This document shows, in pieces, positions 18,358 to 27,942 of a DNA stretch of 64,000 nt. Both the position numbers and the translations under genes were made by a program. This stretch comes from Sphingomonas sp. 1F27F7B (GTDB lineage Bacteria; Pseudomonadota; Alphaproteobacteria; Sphingomonadales; Sphingomonadaceae). The stretch spans positions 124,001-188,000 of the forward strand of contig NZ_SCMK01000004.1 in NCBI RefSeq assembly GCF_005503355.1. Reading direction: 5' to 3'. Under the pieces are notes generated by a model. It had not been told where the DNA came from. It did not search any database and worked only from the letters and a program-made list of their open reading frames with translations. Each line of letters begins with the position of its first letter. Within the stretch, counting starts at the first letter, position 1.

Positions 18358-20385
18358 ATGGCCTCCCAATCGTCTCGCCCGATGGCCGAGCTCACGCTGC
18401 GCGGGATCGTCCTCGGCGCGCTGATCACCATCCTGTTCACTGCCGCCAACGTCTATGCCGGCCTCAAGGTCGGCCTCACCTTCGCCACGTCGATTCCCGC
18501 CGCGGTCGTCTCGATGGCGATCCTCAAGGCGTTCAAGAGCGGCACCATCCTCGAGAACAACATCGTCCAGACGATCGCTTCCGCCGCCGGCACCCTTGCC
18601 GCGATCGTGTTCGTGCTGCCGGGATTGATCATGGTCGGCTGGTGGTCGGGCTTTCCCTATTGGACGACGGTGGCGGTGTGCATCACCGGCGGCGTGCTCG
18701 GCGTGATGTTCTCGGTGCCGCTGCGGCGCGCGCTCGTCACCGGCACCGACCTGCCCTATCCCGAAGGCGTCGCCGCCGCCGAAGTGCTCAAGGTCGGCTC
18801 GGCCTCGGGCGCGGGCGACAAGGAGAATGCCGCGGGACTGCGCACGCTGATCGTCGGCACGATCTTCTCCGGCCTGTTCGCGCTGCTCGCCAAGATGAAG
18901 CTGGTCGCCGAGGAAGCGGGCAAGAATTTCGCGGTGGGCAACACTGCCACCGGCTGGTCGACCAGCTGGTCGATGCTGCTGATCGGCGTCGGCCATCTCG
19001 TCGGCATCTCGGTCGGCGCCGCCATGTTCTTCGGCATGCTGATCTCCTGGACGGTGCTGGTGCCCTGGTTCGCTTCGGGCGGCGACATCGGCGCCGGGAT
19101 CGACGCGCTGGTCGGCGGCACCTTCCGCGGCCAGGTGCGCTTCATCGGCGCCGGCACGATCGGCGTGGCGGCGATCTGGTCGCTGCTCAAGATCATCGGC
19201 CCGATCATCGCCGGCCTGCGTTCCGCGCTCGCCGCCTCGCGCGCGCGGCAGGGCGGCCAGGCGCTCGACATCACCGAGCGCGACATGCCGATCGGCGTGG
19301 TCGCCCTCATCACGCTCGCCACGCTGGTGCCGATCGCCTGGCTGCTGTGGAGCTTCTCGGCCGGCGGCCCGGTCCATGATCATCCGGTCGCGGTGATCGG
19401 CGGCTCGCTCGCTTATGTGCTGGTCGTCGGCGTGATGATCGCGGCGATCTGCGGCTATATGGCCGGCCTGATCGGCGCTTCCAACTCGCCGGTCTCGGGC
19501 GTCGGCATCCTCGCCGTGCTCGGCGCCTCGCTGCTGCTCGTGCTGGTCTTCGGGCACGAGGCCGATCCGGCGCGCACCAATGCGCTGATCGCCTATGCGC
19601 TGTTCACCACCGCGATCATCTTCTCGATCGCGACCATCTCGAACGACAATCTCCAGGATCTGAAGACCGGCCAGCTCGTCGGTGCGACGCCGTGGAAACA
19701 GCAGCTGGCGCTGGTGCTGGGCGTGGTGTTCGGCAGCCTGGCGATCCCGCTGGTGCTGGATCTGCTCAAGAACACGCTGGGCTTTGTCGGCATGCCCGGC
19801 GCCGGCCCCAACGCGCTCTCGGCACCGCAGGCCGCGCTGATCTCCTCGATCGCCAAGGGCGTGCTCGGCGGCGATATCGACTGGAACCTGATCGGGCTCG
19901 GCGCGCTGATCGGCGTCGGCGTGATCGTCCTGGACGAAGTGCTGGGCAAGGCCGGCAGGATGCGCCTGCCCCCGCTCGCCGTCGGCATGGGCATCTATCT
20001 GCCGATGGGCCTCACCCTGCTGATCCCGGTCGGCGCGGTGATCGGCCATTTCTACGATCGCTGGGCCAAGCGCCAGGCCAATCCCGAGTTCGCCGAGCGG
20101 ATGGGCGTGCTGGCGGCGACCGGCCTGATCGTGGGCGAATCGCTGTTCGGCGTCGCCTTTGCCGGCATCCTCGCCTGGGCCAATCGCAACGCGCCGATCC
20201 CGCCCAACGACGCGCCGCTGGCAGTGATGGGCGAGAGCTTCGAGAGCGTGGCGACCTGGATCGCGCCGCTGCTGTTCTTCGGGCTGATCGCCATCGCCTA
20301 TGCGATGACGCGCAGGCTGGTACGCGGCGCGCCGGCAGGCACCGGTCCGGAAACGCCGGCGGACGACATCGCGAACTATCGCTGA
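18358..20385 (+). CDS. OPT-family oligopeptide transporter
   Basis: A polytopic inner-membrane protein of 675 residues with about 14-16 hydrophobic segments throughout. The N-terminal ELTLRGIVLGALITILFTAANVYAGLKVGLTFATSIPAAV is the classic OPT start, and an acidic loop with DLPYPEGVAAAEVLK follows about residue 130. The family takes up oligopeptides or metal-chelates by proton symport; the prokaryotic members are mostly uncharacterised. ATG 18358 is the only sensible start. It ends 7 bases before a strong hairpin. Confidence 0.93.
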   Translation: MASQSSRPMAELTLRGIVLGALITILFTAANVYAGLKVGLTFATSIPAAVVSMAILKAFKSGTILENNIVQTIASAAGTLAAIVFVLPGLIMVGWWSGFPYWTTVAVCITGGVLGVMFSVPLRRALVTGTDLPYPEGVAAAEVLKVGSASGAGDKENAAGLRTLIVGTIFSGLFALLAKMKLVAEEAGKNFAVGNTATGWSTSWSMLLIGVGHLVGISVGAAMFFGMLISWTVLVPWFASGGDIGAGIDALVGGTFRGQVRFIGAGTIGVAAIWSLLKIIGPIIAGLRSALAASRARQGGQALDITERDMPIGVVALITLATLVPIAWLLWSFSAGGPVHDHPVAVIGGSLAYVLVVGVMIAAICGYMAGLIGASNSPVSGVGILAVLGASLLLVLVFGHEADPARTNALIAYALFTTAIIFSIATISNDNLQDLKTGQLVGATPWKQQLALVLGVVFGSLAIPLVLDLLKNTLGFVGMPGAGPNALSAPQAALISSIAKGVLGGDIDWNLIGLGALIGVGVIVLDEVLGKAGRMRLPPLAVGMGIYLPMGLTLLIPVGAVIGHFYDRWAKRQANPEFAERMGVLAATGLIVGESLFGVAFAGILAWANRNAPIPPNDAPLAVMGESFESVATWIAPLLFFGLIAIAYAMTRRLVRGAPAGTGPETPADDIANYR

Positions 20386-20391
20386 ACTCCG

Positions 20392-20421
20392 GCTGATCCC
20401 CGGCCCGCGCCGGGGATCAGC
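20392..20421. terminator. Strong bidirectional hairpin overlapping a stop codon
   Basis: Perfect 13-bp stem (GCTGATCCCCGGC, 20392-20404, with 20409-20421) and a 4-base loop. It sits 6 bases after the OPT stop codon, and the GH130 stop codon (20417-20419 on the minus strand) lies inside its right arm, so it should end both convergent transcripts. Confidence 0.78.
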
Positions 20422-21703
20422 TCATCTGGGCGAGCAGCGAGCTGATCGGGACGAAGGCGAAGGCGACCGAGCTGTCCGCGACGCCATAGGGGATGAACAG
20501 CTTGTCGCCATGCTTGATGGCGCCGCAAGTATAGACGACGTTCGGGACATAGCCTTCGCGGTCCTGGTCCGCCGCGGCGAGCAGCGGCTCGGGCGAACGG
20601 GCCAGCACCTTGGACGGGTCGTTCTTGTCGAGCAGCGCCGCGCCGATCGAATATTTGCGCATCGCGCCGACGCCGTGGGTGAGGATCAGCCAGCCCTGGT
20701 CGAGTTCGATCGGCGGGCCGCAATTGCCCATCTGGACGAGTTCCCAGGGAAATTTCGGCTTGATCAGCAGCTCGCCGCCTTCCCAGCGGGTGATGTCGTC
20801 GGACGCATGGAGGAAGATGTTCTCGCCGTCCTGGCGGCCGAGCATCATGTAGCGGCCGTTCACGGTGCGCGGGAACAGCGCCATGCCCTTGTTGCGGCTG
20901 GCGCTTCCCGACATCGGCACCAGGTCGAAGCTCCGCCAGTCGCGGGTGCGCAGCAGCTCGGACTGGATCACCGAGCCGTTATAGGCGGTGTAGGTGCCGA
21001 TCCACTCCTCCCTCCCGTCCTCATGGCGGAAATGGGTGATGCGCAGATCCTCCAGGCCGTTCGACTGGGCCTTGGTGATCGGGAAGATCACTGTGCCGGA
21101 AAGCGTCGAATCCCGGTGCCGATACACCGTCACCGGCCCCTCCGGCACATGCGCCTCGTCTTCCTCGCGCGCATCCGCGGCAGTGGCGAAGGGCGGTTCC
21201 GGCGCGAGCGTCAGGTCGTTCCCGTCGGTGATGATGCCCTCGCGAAAGGCGACCGACGAGATATGCCCCTCGCCCACAGCCCGCAGGCTCATCAGGATGC
21301 GCAGCGACCCTGGCGGCATGCCGGTCTGGTCGTAATGCGGCACGGCGCTGGGGTTCATCAGCGCGGCGGCGGCATAGCTGTATTCGTGGCAGAAATAGGC
21401 GCCGATCAGCTGGCGCTTCTCGTCGCCGATCTGGCTGCCGTCCAGCCCCAGCATCCCCTCGATCTCGTCATAGCGAGTCATGAACACGCGGCGCGTCTGC
21501 CAGTGACGCGCCTCGAAATCCTTGAGCACGATCTCCAACTGGCTGCGCGCCTCGCCGGGCGACATCGCCAGCACTTCGCTTACCAGCCGCTCGGTGCGGC
21601 TCGGCGCCGATCCGTTCGATGCCCAGGCAATGTGGAAGGGCCGCACCACGACGCGCGAAGGATCCGCACGCAGGCGCAGCGCATGATTGAAAAGTTCGAG
21701 CAT
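20417..21703 (-). CDS. Glycoside hydrolase family 130 protein (mannoside phosphorylase type)
   Basis: A 428-residue five-bladed beta-propeller enzyme of family GH130, whose characterised members phosphorolyse beta-mannosides (mannosyl-glucose, mannobiose or N-glycan mannose). It has VVVRPFHIAW near the start, the repeated propeller stretches FRHEDGREEWIGTYTAYNG and GRYMMLGRQDGENIFLHASDD, and NCGPPIELDQGWLILTHGVG at the phosphate/substrate face. I chose ATG 21703 because GGGAG lies 5 bases upstream; ATG 21718 would add five residues. It follows the GT4 gene by about 30 bases, implying one operon and a shared mannan- or mannosyl-linked pathway. Confidence 0.88.
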   Translation of the reverse strand: MLELFNHALRLRADPSRVVVRPFHIAWASNGSAPSRTERLVSEVLAMSPGEARSQLEIVLKDFEARHWQTRRVFMTRYDEIEGMLGLDGSQIGDEKRQLIGAYFCHEYSYAAAALMNPSAVPHYDQTGMPPGSLRILMSLRAVGEGHISSVAFREGIITDGNDLTLAPEPPFATAADAREEDEAHVPEGPVTVYRHRDSTLSGTVIFPITKAQSNGLEDLRITHFRHEDGREEWIGTYTAYNGSVIQSELLRTRDWRSFDLVPMSGSASRNKGMALFPRTVNGRYMMLGRQDGENIFLHASDDITRWEGGELLIKPKFPWELVQMGNCGPPIELDQGWLILTHGVGAMRKYSIGAALLDKNDPSKVLARSPEPLLAAADQDREGYVPNVVYTCGAIKHGDKLFIPYGVADSSVAFAFVPISSLLAQMS

Positions 21704-21746
21704 TCGGCTCCCAGCCATTGTCCCCGCACCGGCGCCCAGGCGGAAG

Positions 21747-24008
21747 CTAGGCGACGGCGGCTCGCACCGGTGTTGCCACGTTTCCGGTTGCCTTTGAAAG
21801 AGCCGAAATCGCGCAATTGGCGAGCTGGAGCGCCAAAATGGACTCGGCGCCCTGATTGCGGTTGAGCCCGTGCGGCATCAGCCCGTCGAAGCAGCCGCCG
21901 TCCTGCGCGGTGGCGAGCGGCAGGTCGAGGTCGTTGCCGCCGAGATACCAGCGATAGGCGCGCATCGCCTCGTCCACCCAGCGCCGCTCTCCCGTCGCCT
22001 CGTGCGCGGCGACGCAGGCCTCCACCGTCGCCTGTGCCTCGAGCGGCTGCTGGTCGAACTGGAGCGGCGGGGCATAGGCGCGGCCGAAGCTCTCGGTGCC
22101 GACGGCGCGGAAGCGGCCCTCGGGCGAAGTCTGGCGGGTGACGATCCATTGGAGCGTCTCGATCCCGACCCCGGTGAAATCGCGCCGGCCGAGCGCCATG
22201 CCGGCGCGCAGCAGCGCTTCGGGCAGGCGGGCATTGTCATAGGCCAGCACGATCTCGAACCATTGCCATTCGGGGCGACGATTGCGGCCGAGCAGCGCGA
22301 TCAGCTCCTCGCCGAAGCGCGTGAGGATCTCGCGGCCCAGCGCATGGCCCGGATGCGCGCCCAGCATCGCGGCGGCGCCCAGCATCGCGAAGGCGCGCGC
22401 CCGCGGGCTGCCCAGTTCCAGCGCGATCGAAGCAGTGGCGTCGAACAGCGCCGCGGCCCAGTCGCGATGCTTCTGCGCCTTCGCATCGCGCGCCGTCACT
22501 CCCAATGCCCAGAGCGCGCGGCCGTTCGAATCCTCGGAGCCGACATCCTCGCACCAGGTCCGGTCGAAATTCATGAAGTTGCGGAAGCGGCGCAGCTCCT
22601 GGTTCCAGGCATATTGGACGAAGGCGGCATAGACGCTCGTCCATTTGTCGCGCAGGGCATCGTCGATCTCCTCGATCCTGCTCATCAGGATCAGCGCGCG
22701 GGCATTGTCGTCGATGCAATAGCCGTGGCGGCGATCGGGCACCGAATAGATCGAGTGCTGGAGCATGCCGGTCGCATCGCTCATCCGCTCCACCGCGGCG
22801 ATATCGGGCCGGAGCGGCACGAGCGCCTTGGCCGGGCGGGCGAAGCGGCGCGGCCTGGCGGCGACGATGGCCGCCAGCGCCTCGACCGCCGTCTCGGCGA
22901 GGCGCGGCCACAACATGGTGCGGCCGCGGGCATAGGCGCGCTCGGCCAGCGCGGTGCGGGCACTCTTGTCGGCGAGCAGGCGCGCGATCTCCCGGGCAAA
23001 GGCGCCGCTGTCGTGGAAAGGCACCAGCACGCCGTGATCGTCCGCCAGTATCTCGGTCGCATGGACATAGGGCGTGGAAACCACCGGCTTGCCCACCGCC
23101 ACTGCATAGGAAAGCGTACCCGAGGTGATCTGCGCGGGATTGGGATAGGGGGTCGCATAGACGTCCGCCGCCTGGAGATAGTCGAGCAGTTCGTCCTGCT
23201 CGACGAACCCGTCGACAAACGCGACGTGCCCGGCCACGCCGCGCTCTGTCGCCAGCGCCTTCAGCCGGTCGCGATAGGCCTCGCCCTCATGCGCGACGAG
23301 ATTGGGATGCGTGGCGCCCAGGATCACGTAGAGCGCGTCGGGCCGCGCCGCGGCGATCGCGGGCATCGCCTCGATCATCGTCTCGATGCCCTTGCTCGGC
23401 GCGAGCAGGCCGAAGGTGAGGATCACTTCGCGCCCCTGCCAGCCGAAGCGCGGCTTGAAATCCTCGGGATCGGCAAGCGGCCGATCGGGCACACCGTGCG
23501 GAATCATCGCGATCTTCCGGTCATCGGCACCGTGCACGCGGCCAAGAATCTCGCGGCCCCTTTCGGCCATCACGATCACGCGTGAGGCGCGGCGCAGCAG
23601 CGCCTCCATCACGCGGCGCTCATCGGGATTGGGCGTTTCGAGCACGGTATGCAGCGTCGCGATCACGGGAATCGAGAGCCGGTCGATCAGCGCGATCAGA
23701 TGCTCGCCGGCCGGACCGCCATAGATGCCATATTCGTGCTGCACCCAGAGCGCCTGCGCGCCGGACGCCTCGATCGCCCGGGCGGCATCGAGATAGCCGC
23801 CGCGATCGTGCTGCGGTATCGCGCGGGTGACCGCGTCGGGATAGTCATAGCGGCCGGGATGATCGTCCATCGCATAGACGTCGACGCGAAGCCCGGGAAA
23901 ACGCTGCTTGAGCGCGGCATAAGTGTCGGTGGTGTAGGTGGCGATGCCGCATTTGCGCGGCAGGAAGTTGCCGATCAGCGCGATGTGCTGGATGTTCGGG
24001 GCTCGCAT
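21747..24008 (-). CDS. GT4 glycosyltransferase fused to helical C-terminal domain
   Basis: A 753-residue protein with two parts. Residues 1 to about 370 are a GT-B family-4 glycosyltransferase: NFLPRKCGIATYT near the N-terminus, VIPVIATLHTV, VIVMAERGREIL, ILTFGLLAPSKGIETMIEAMP and the sugar-nucleotide site TSGTLSYAVAVGKPVVSTPYVH. Residues 400-753 are a mostly helical domain resembling an alpha/alpha toroid (YCIDDNARALILMSRI, MNFDRTWCEDVGSEDSNGRALWALG), as in glycoside hydrolases or phosphorylase partners. It is probably cytosolic and forms or remodels a glucan or mannan chain. The start ATG 24008 begins MRAPNIQHIALIGNF. Acts with the downstream GH130 gene. Confidence 0.85.
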   Translation of the reverse strand: MRAPNIQHIALIGNFLPRKCGIATYTTDTYAALKQRFPGLRVDVYAMDDHPGRYDYPDAVTRAIPQHDRGGYLDAARAIEASGAQALWVQHEYGIYGGPAGEHLIALIDRLSIPVIATLHTVLETPNPDERRVMEALLRRASRVIVMAERGREILGRVHGADDRKIAMIPHGVPDRPLADPEDFKPRFGWQGREVILTFGLLAPSKGIETMIEAMPAIAAARPDALYVILGATHPNLVAHEGEAYRDRLKALATERGVAGHVAFVDGFVEQDELLDYLQAADVYATPYPNPAQITSGTLSYAVAVGKPVVSTPYVHATEILADDHGVLVPFHDSGAFAREIARLLADKSARTALAERAYARGRTMLWPRLAETAVEALAAIVAARPRRFARPAKALVPLRPDIAAVERMSDATGMLQHSIYSVPDRRHGYCIDDNARALILMSRIEEIDDALRDKWTSVYAAFVQYAWNQELRRFRNFMNFDRTWCEDVGSEDSNGRALWALGVTARDAKAQKHRDWAAALFDATASIALELGSPRARAFAMLGAAAMLGAHPGHALGREILTRFGEELIALLGRNRRPEWQWFEIVLAYDNARLPEALLRAGMALGRRDFTGVGIETLQWIVTRQTSPEGRFRAVGTESFGRAYAPPLQFDQQPLEAQATVEACVAAHEATGERRWVDEAMRAYRWYLGGNDLDLPLATAQDGGCFDGLMPHGLNRNQGAESILALQLANCAISALSKATGNVATPVRAAVA

Positions 24009-24101
24009 GCGCCGATCTTTCCTTTCGCTGCCGCAAACTCAATTGCGCGTCGCCCCCGCGCTCACCCTTCCAAACCAACTGTTTTCAATAAGGTTTCATC
24101 A

Positions 24102-24116
24102 TGTTGCAGTGCAACA
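24102..24116. promoter_or_regulatory. Perfect palindrome in promoter region of the GT4/GH130 operon
   Basis: TGTTGCAGTGCAACA is a 7-bp perfect palindrome with one central base, 94-108 bases upstream of the GT4 start in an otherwise AT-rich patch (about 24070-24120). Similar TTGCA-N-TGCAA sites upstream of phasin genes are bound by PhaR in other bacteria, so a link to carbon storage is a hypothesis. Confidence 0.45.
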
Positions 24117-24163
24117 CAATACGACCGCCCGGTCGCCCTGTAAATCTCCTGTAAATCGGGCGT

Positions 24164-24619
24164 TCAGCCGCGGCCGCGATAGCCGGGCACGCCCTGGTCG
24201 GGTATCCAGACACCTTCCGGCGGTGCACCGGACTGCCAGAACACGTCGATCGGTATGCCGCCGCGCGGATACCAATAGCCGCCGATCCTGAGCCATTCCG
24301 GCTGCATCTCGTCGAACAGCCGCTGGCCGATGCCGACGGTGCAGTCCTCGTGAAAGGCGCCATGGTTGCGGAAAGATCCGAGGAACAGCTTGAGCGACTT
24401 GGATTCGACGATCGTATCGCCCGGCACATAGTCGATCACCAGATGCGCGAAATCGGGCTGGCCGGTGATCGGGCAGAGCGAAGTGAACTCGGGTGCCGCG
24501 AAGCGGATGAGATAGCGCGTGCCCCGCCGCGGATTGGGCACATAGTCGAGCTCGGCCTCTTCCGGCGTGGCGGGGAGAGTCGAGGTTTTTCCGAGATGCT
24601 TGGCGTCCATCCCGGCCAT
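24164..24619 (-). CDS. queF: NADPH-dependent 7-cyano-7-deazaguanine reductase
   Basis: A cytoplasmic enzyme that reduces preQ0 nitrile to preQ1 amine for queuosine tRNA modification. At 151 residues it is the short unimodal QueF type. The catalytic Cys49 is in [13 protein letters not shown], with Asp56 nearby, and the substrate-binding [21 protein letters not shown] stretch follows (about 70-90). Start is ATG 24619; a second ATG at 24610 (MDAKHLG) is also possible because neither has a strong ribosome-binding site. It is divergent from sseA. Confidence 0.95.
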   Translation of the reverse strand: MAGMDAKHLGKTSTLPATPEEAELDYVPNPRRGTRYLIRFAAPEFTSLCPITGQPDFAHLVIDYVPGDTIVESKSLKLFLGSFRNHGAFHEDCTVGIGQRLFDEMQPEWLRIGGYWYPRGGIPIDVFWQSGAPPEGVWIPDQGVPGYRGRG

Positions 24620-24664
24620 GTAGGCGTTTGCGGAGCGCTTTGCATCCTTCTAGGACGCTTATCC

Positions 24665-25489
24665 ATGGACGGGCTCGTTACGACCGAATGGCTGGCCGGC
24701 GCCAATGGCGTGCTGGTGCTCGATGCAACCTATAGCTCGACGATCCCCGGATCGCCGCCGCGCGATCCCCGCGCCGAGTTCGAGGCCGGGCACATCGCCG
24801 GTGCGCGCTTCCTCGATCTCGACACGCTGGTGGACGAGAGCAGCCCGCTCCCCTCGACCGTGCCGACCGTCGCCAGGATCGCGGAGCGGCTGCGCACGCT
24901 GGGAGCGGATACCGAGACGCAGATCATCCTCTACGACAATGGCCCGCATCATACCTCGTGCCGCGCCTGGTGGGTGCTGCGGCTCGCCGGGGTCGACGTG
25001 GCCCTGCTCGACGGCGGCCTCGCCAAATGGAAGGCGGAAGGCCGCCCCGTGGAAACCGGCCCGCATCAGGCCGAGCCCGGCAATTTCGAGCCCCGGGCGC
25101 CCAGGGCCCGGCTGCGCACGCTCGACCAGATGAAGGCCGAGACCGGGCAGATCGCCGATGCCCGCTCGGCCGCGCGCTTCACCGGCGCGGAAGCCGATCC
25201 ACGCGCCGAAGTCGCCGCCGGCCACATCCCCGGATCGCGGAACGTCCCCTATCCGAAATTCTTCAACGCCGACGGCACCTGGAAGGCGCCCGACCATATC
25301 CGCGCGGTGTTCGAGGAACATGGCGTCGACCTGGCCCGGCCGCTGGTCACCACCTGCGGCTCGGGCATCACCGCCGCGATCCTGGCGTTCGGCGCACACC
25401 TGCTCGACAACGAGGCCGCGCTCTACGACGGCAGCTGGACCGAATGGGGTAGCCGTCCGGAGACGGCCAAGGCATTGGGCCCGGCATGA
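24665..25489 (+). CDS. sseA: 3-mercaptopyruvate sulfurtransferase
   Basis: A tandem rhodanese-domain enzyme (274 residues) that transfers sulphane sulphur from 3-mercaptopyruvate to cyanide or thiols. The inactive N-terminal rhodanese domain includes DPRAEFEAGHIAGARFLDLD; the active C-terminal domain includes PGSRNVPYPKFF and the loop VTTCGSGITA with catalytic Cys231, the MST-type CGSGITA. The start is ATG 24665; its stop overlaps the metC start (ATGA, 25486-25489), so the two are coupled and both belong to cysteine/methionine sulphur metabolism. Confidence 0.93.
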   Translation: MDGLVTTEWLAGANGVLVLDATYSSTIPGSPPRDPRAEFEAGHIAGARFLDLDTLVDESSPLPSTVPTVARIAERLRTLGADTETQIILYDNGPHHTSCRAWWVLRLAGVDVALLDGGLAKWKAEGRPVETGPHQAEPGNFEPRAPRARLRTLDQMKAETGQIADARSAARFTGAEADPRAEVAAGHIPGSRNVPYPKFFNADGTWKAPDHIRAVFEEHGVDLARPLVTTCGSGITAAILAFGAHLLDNEAALYDGSWTEWGSRPETAKALGPA

Positions 25490-26670
25490 GCGAGAAACAG
25501 GACAAGACCAAGGTCGTCACCGCCGGCCGGCGCAAGGAATGGACCCAGGGCATCGTCAACCCGCCGGTATGGCGCGCGTCGACGATCCTCTACGACGATG
25601 TCGCGCATCTGCGCGCCGCCGGGGCCCGGGATACCCATCACCGCCTGTTCTACGGCCGCCGCGGCACCCCGACCCAATGGTCGCTCGCCGACGCGCTGAC
25701 CGAACTCGAGCCAGGCGCCGAGGCGACCTTGCTCTATCCCTCGGGCGTCGCCGCGATCGCCTCGACCCTGCTCGCCCTGCTCTCGCCGGGCGACCATCTG
25801 CTGGTGCCGGACAGCGCCTATGACCCGACGCGGAGCCTGGCCAACGGGCTGCTTGCGCGCATGGGCGTGGAGACGAGCTATTATGATCCGCTGATCGGCG
25901 CGGGCATCGCGGCGCTCTGCCGGCCCAATACCAGGGTCGTCTTACTCGAAAGCCCGGGCAGCCTGACCTTCGAGGTGCAGGACGTGCCGGCGATCGTCGC
26001 GGTGGCCCGGGAGCGCGGCATCGCGACGGTGCTCGACAACACCTGGGCGACGCCGCTGCTTTTCCCGGTGATCGCGCTCGGGATCGACTATTCGATCCTC
26101 GCCGCGACCAAATATGTCGTCGGCCATTCCGACGTGATGCTGGGCTCGGTCACCGCCGCCCAGGGCAAATTTGCCGCGCTGCGCGACGCCACCTATCAGC
26201 TCGGCCAGACGGCCAGTCCCGACGACGCCTGGCTGGGCGCGCGCGGCCTGCGCACCATGGCGATCCGGCTGGAACAGCATGGCCGCGCCGCGCTGCGGAT
26301 CGCCGAATGGCTCAGGACTCGCCCCGAAGTGGCACGCGTGCTTCACCCCGCCCTGCCCGATTGCCCGGGACACGCGATCTTCCAGCGCGATTTCAAGGGC
26401 GCCTCGGGCCTGTTCTCCTTCGTCCTCGCCGGCGGCGGCGAGAAGGAGCGCGCCGCGCTGATCGATGGCCTGGAGCATTTCGGCATCGGCTATAGCTGGG
26501 GCGGCTATGAGAGCCTCGCCTTGCCGGTCGATCCGCAGCGCTTCCGCACCGCGACCGAGTGGAAGGCCGAGGGGCCGGTCGTCCGCCTCCAGATCGGGCT
26601 CGAGGATCCGGACGACCTGATCACCGATCTCGAGCAGGGGCTCGCGCGCTTCGCCAGGCTGCGCGGATGA
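25486..26670 (+). CDS. metC: Cystathionine beta-lyase
   Basis: A fold-type I PLP enzyme of the Cys/Met metabolism family, 394 residues, cleaving cystathionine to homocysteine, pyruvate and ammonia. Lys209 in ILAATKYVVGHSDVMLG should bind PLP; DNTWATPLLF, GRRGTPTQW and YPSGVAAIAS match the PLP-phosphate and substrate sites of MetC. Cystathionine gamma-synthase or a homologue cannot be excluded without a tree, but the WGGYESLALP C-terminal motif is typical of beta-lyases. It overlaps sseA upstream and the MscS gene downstream by four bases each, giving a three-gene coupled operon. Confidence 0.9.
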   Translation: MSEKQDKTKVVTAGRRKEWTQGIVNPPVWRASTILYDDVAHLRAAGARDTHHRLFYGRRGTPTQWSLADALTELEPGAEATLLYPSGVAAIASTLLALLSPGDHLLVPDSAYDPTRSLANGLLARMGVETSYYDPLIGAGIAALCRPNTRVVLLESPGSLTFEVQDVPAIVAVARERGIATVLDNTWATPLLFPVIALGIDYSILAATKYVVGHSDVMLGSVTAAQGKFAALRDATYQLGQTASPDDAWLGARGLRTMAIRLEQHGRAALRIAEWLRTRPEVARVLHPALPDCPGHAIFQRDFKGASGLFSFVLAGGGEKERAALIDGLEHFGIGYSWGGYESLALPVDPQRFRTATEWKAEGPVVRLQIGLEDPDDLITDLEQGLARFARLRG

Positions 26671-27938
26671 TGCAGCGGTTCGGCGACTGGCTGGCGGGAC
26701 ACGACCTTCCCTCGCCGCCCGAACTGTCCGAAGCGGGCATCGCCGCCGCGCTCGCCATCGTCGCCCTGGCGCTCGGCTGGCTCGCCGGCCGCAGGATCGG
26801 CGCGCGTATCGCCGAATATTGGTCGCGCGATGCCGAGCACGGTCCGCTGTTCAGCGGGCGCATCTGCGACGTGATCCGCCACGGCGTGGCCACGCTGCTG
26901 CTCGGCATCATCCTCTCCGCCTGGCTCTGGCATCCACTTGCGGCGCTGGGCCTCGGCTTCGCGACCGGCGCCGCCGCTGCGATGTTCACCGTCGCGGTAC
27001 TGCGCGGGCTCAACCTGCCGCGCTGGATCGCGTGGAGCGTGGCCGCCATCGCCTTCGCCGCGATCCTGAGCCATGCCATTGGCGGCTTCGCCGCGACACA
27101 GGACACGCTCGACCGGGTCGGCGTGCAGATCGGCCAGCGGCGGCTCACCTTGCTCTCGCTGCTCAGCATCGGCGTCACCGTGCTGCTGCTCTTCGCCGGC
27201 GTGCGCCTGTTCAACCGAATGCTGACCCGGTGGATCGGCGGTGCGCGCGGCTTCGACCCCACGCAGAAGCTGCTCTTCCAGAAGCTGGCCGCGATCGCCG
27301 CGGTGATCGTCGCCTTCTTCGTCGGCATCGACCTGCTCGAGATCGACCTGACTGCGTTCACCGTCTTCTCGGGCGCGTTCGGCCTCGCGATCGGCTTCGG
27401 CCTCCAGAAAACGATCGGCAACCTGATCGCCGGGATCATCCTGCTGATGGATCGCTCGATCAAGCCGGGCGACGTGATCGTCGTGGGCGACAGCTTCGGC
27501 TGGGTGAACAAGATCGGCGTGCGTGCGGTCAGCGTCGTCACCCGCGACGGCAAGGAGCATCTGATCCCGAACGAGATATTGATGACGCAGGAAGTGGAGA
27601 ACTGGTCGTACACCGATCGCAACGTCCGCGTCCGCATCCCGGTGACCGTCGCCTATGACTGCGACCTCAAGCTCGCCCAGGCGCTGATGCTGCGCGCCGC
27701 GAAGGAGAGCCCGCGCGCACTCGACGAACCGCCCACCAATGTGCGCCTCGCGGCGTTCGGCGAAAGCGGCGTGGAGCACGAGATCCTCACCTGGATCAGC
27801 GATCCCGAGAGCGGCGTCGGCAATGTGAAGAGCGACGTGCTCAACCGGCTCTGGGTCATGTTCAAGGAACACGACATCGCGCTGGCCCTGCCGCAGCGCG
27901 AAGTGCGGATCACGCGGGACGAGACCAGGCGAGGCTAG
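26667..27938 (+). CDS. MscS-type mechanosensitive ion channel
   Basis: An inner-membrane channel of 423 residues. There are four to five hydrophobic segments in the N-terminal half (about 25-45, 75-95, 110-130, 160-180, 210-235). The pore-lining helix region reads AFGLAIGFGLQKTIGNLIAGIILLMDRSIKPGD, and the MscS beta-domain follows with VIVVGDSFGWVNKIGVRAVSVVTRDGKEHLIPNE. It opens under membrane tension to release osmolytes. ATG 26667 overlaps the metC stop by four bases; the open frame upstream to 26559 lies within metC. Confidence 0.92.
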   Translation: MMQRFGDWLAGHDLPSPPELSEAGIAAALAIVALALGWLAGRRIGARIAEYWSRDAEHGPLFSGRICDVIRHGVATLLLGIILSAWLWHPLAALGLGFATGAAAAMFTVAVLRGLNLPRWIAWSVAAIAFAAILSHAIGGFAATQDTLDRVGVQIGQRRLTLLSLLSIGVTVLLLFAGVRLFNRMLTRWIGGARGFDPTQKLLFQKLAAIAAVIVAFFVGIDLLEIDLTAFTVFSGAFGLAIGFGLQKTIGNLIAGIILLMDRSIKPGDVIVVGDSFGWVNKIGVRAVSVVTRDGKEHLIPNEILMTQEVENWSYTDRNVRVRIPVTVAYDCDLKLAQALMLRAAKESPRALDEPPTNVRLAAFGESGVEHEILTWISDPESGVGNVKSDVLNRLWVMFKEHDIALALPQREVRITRDETRRG

Positions 27939-27942
27939 GCCA

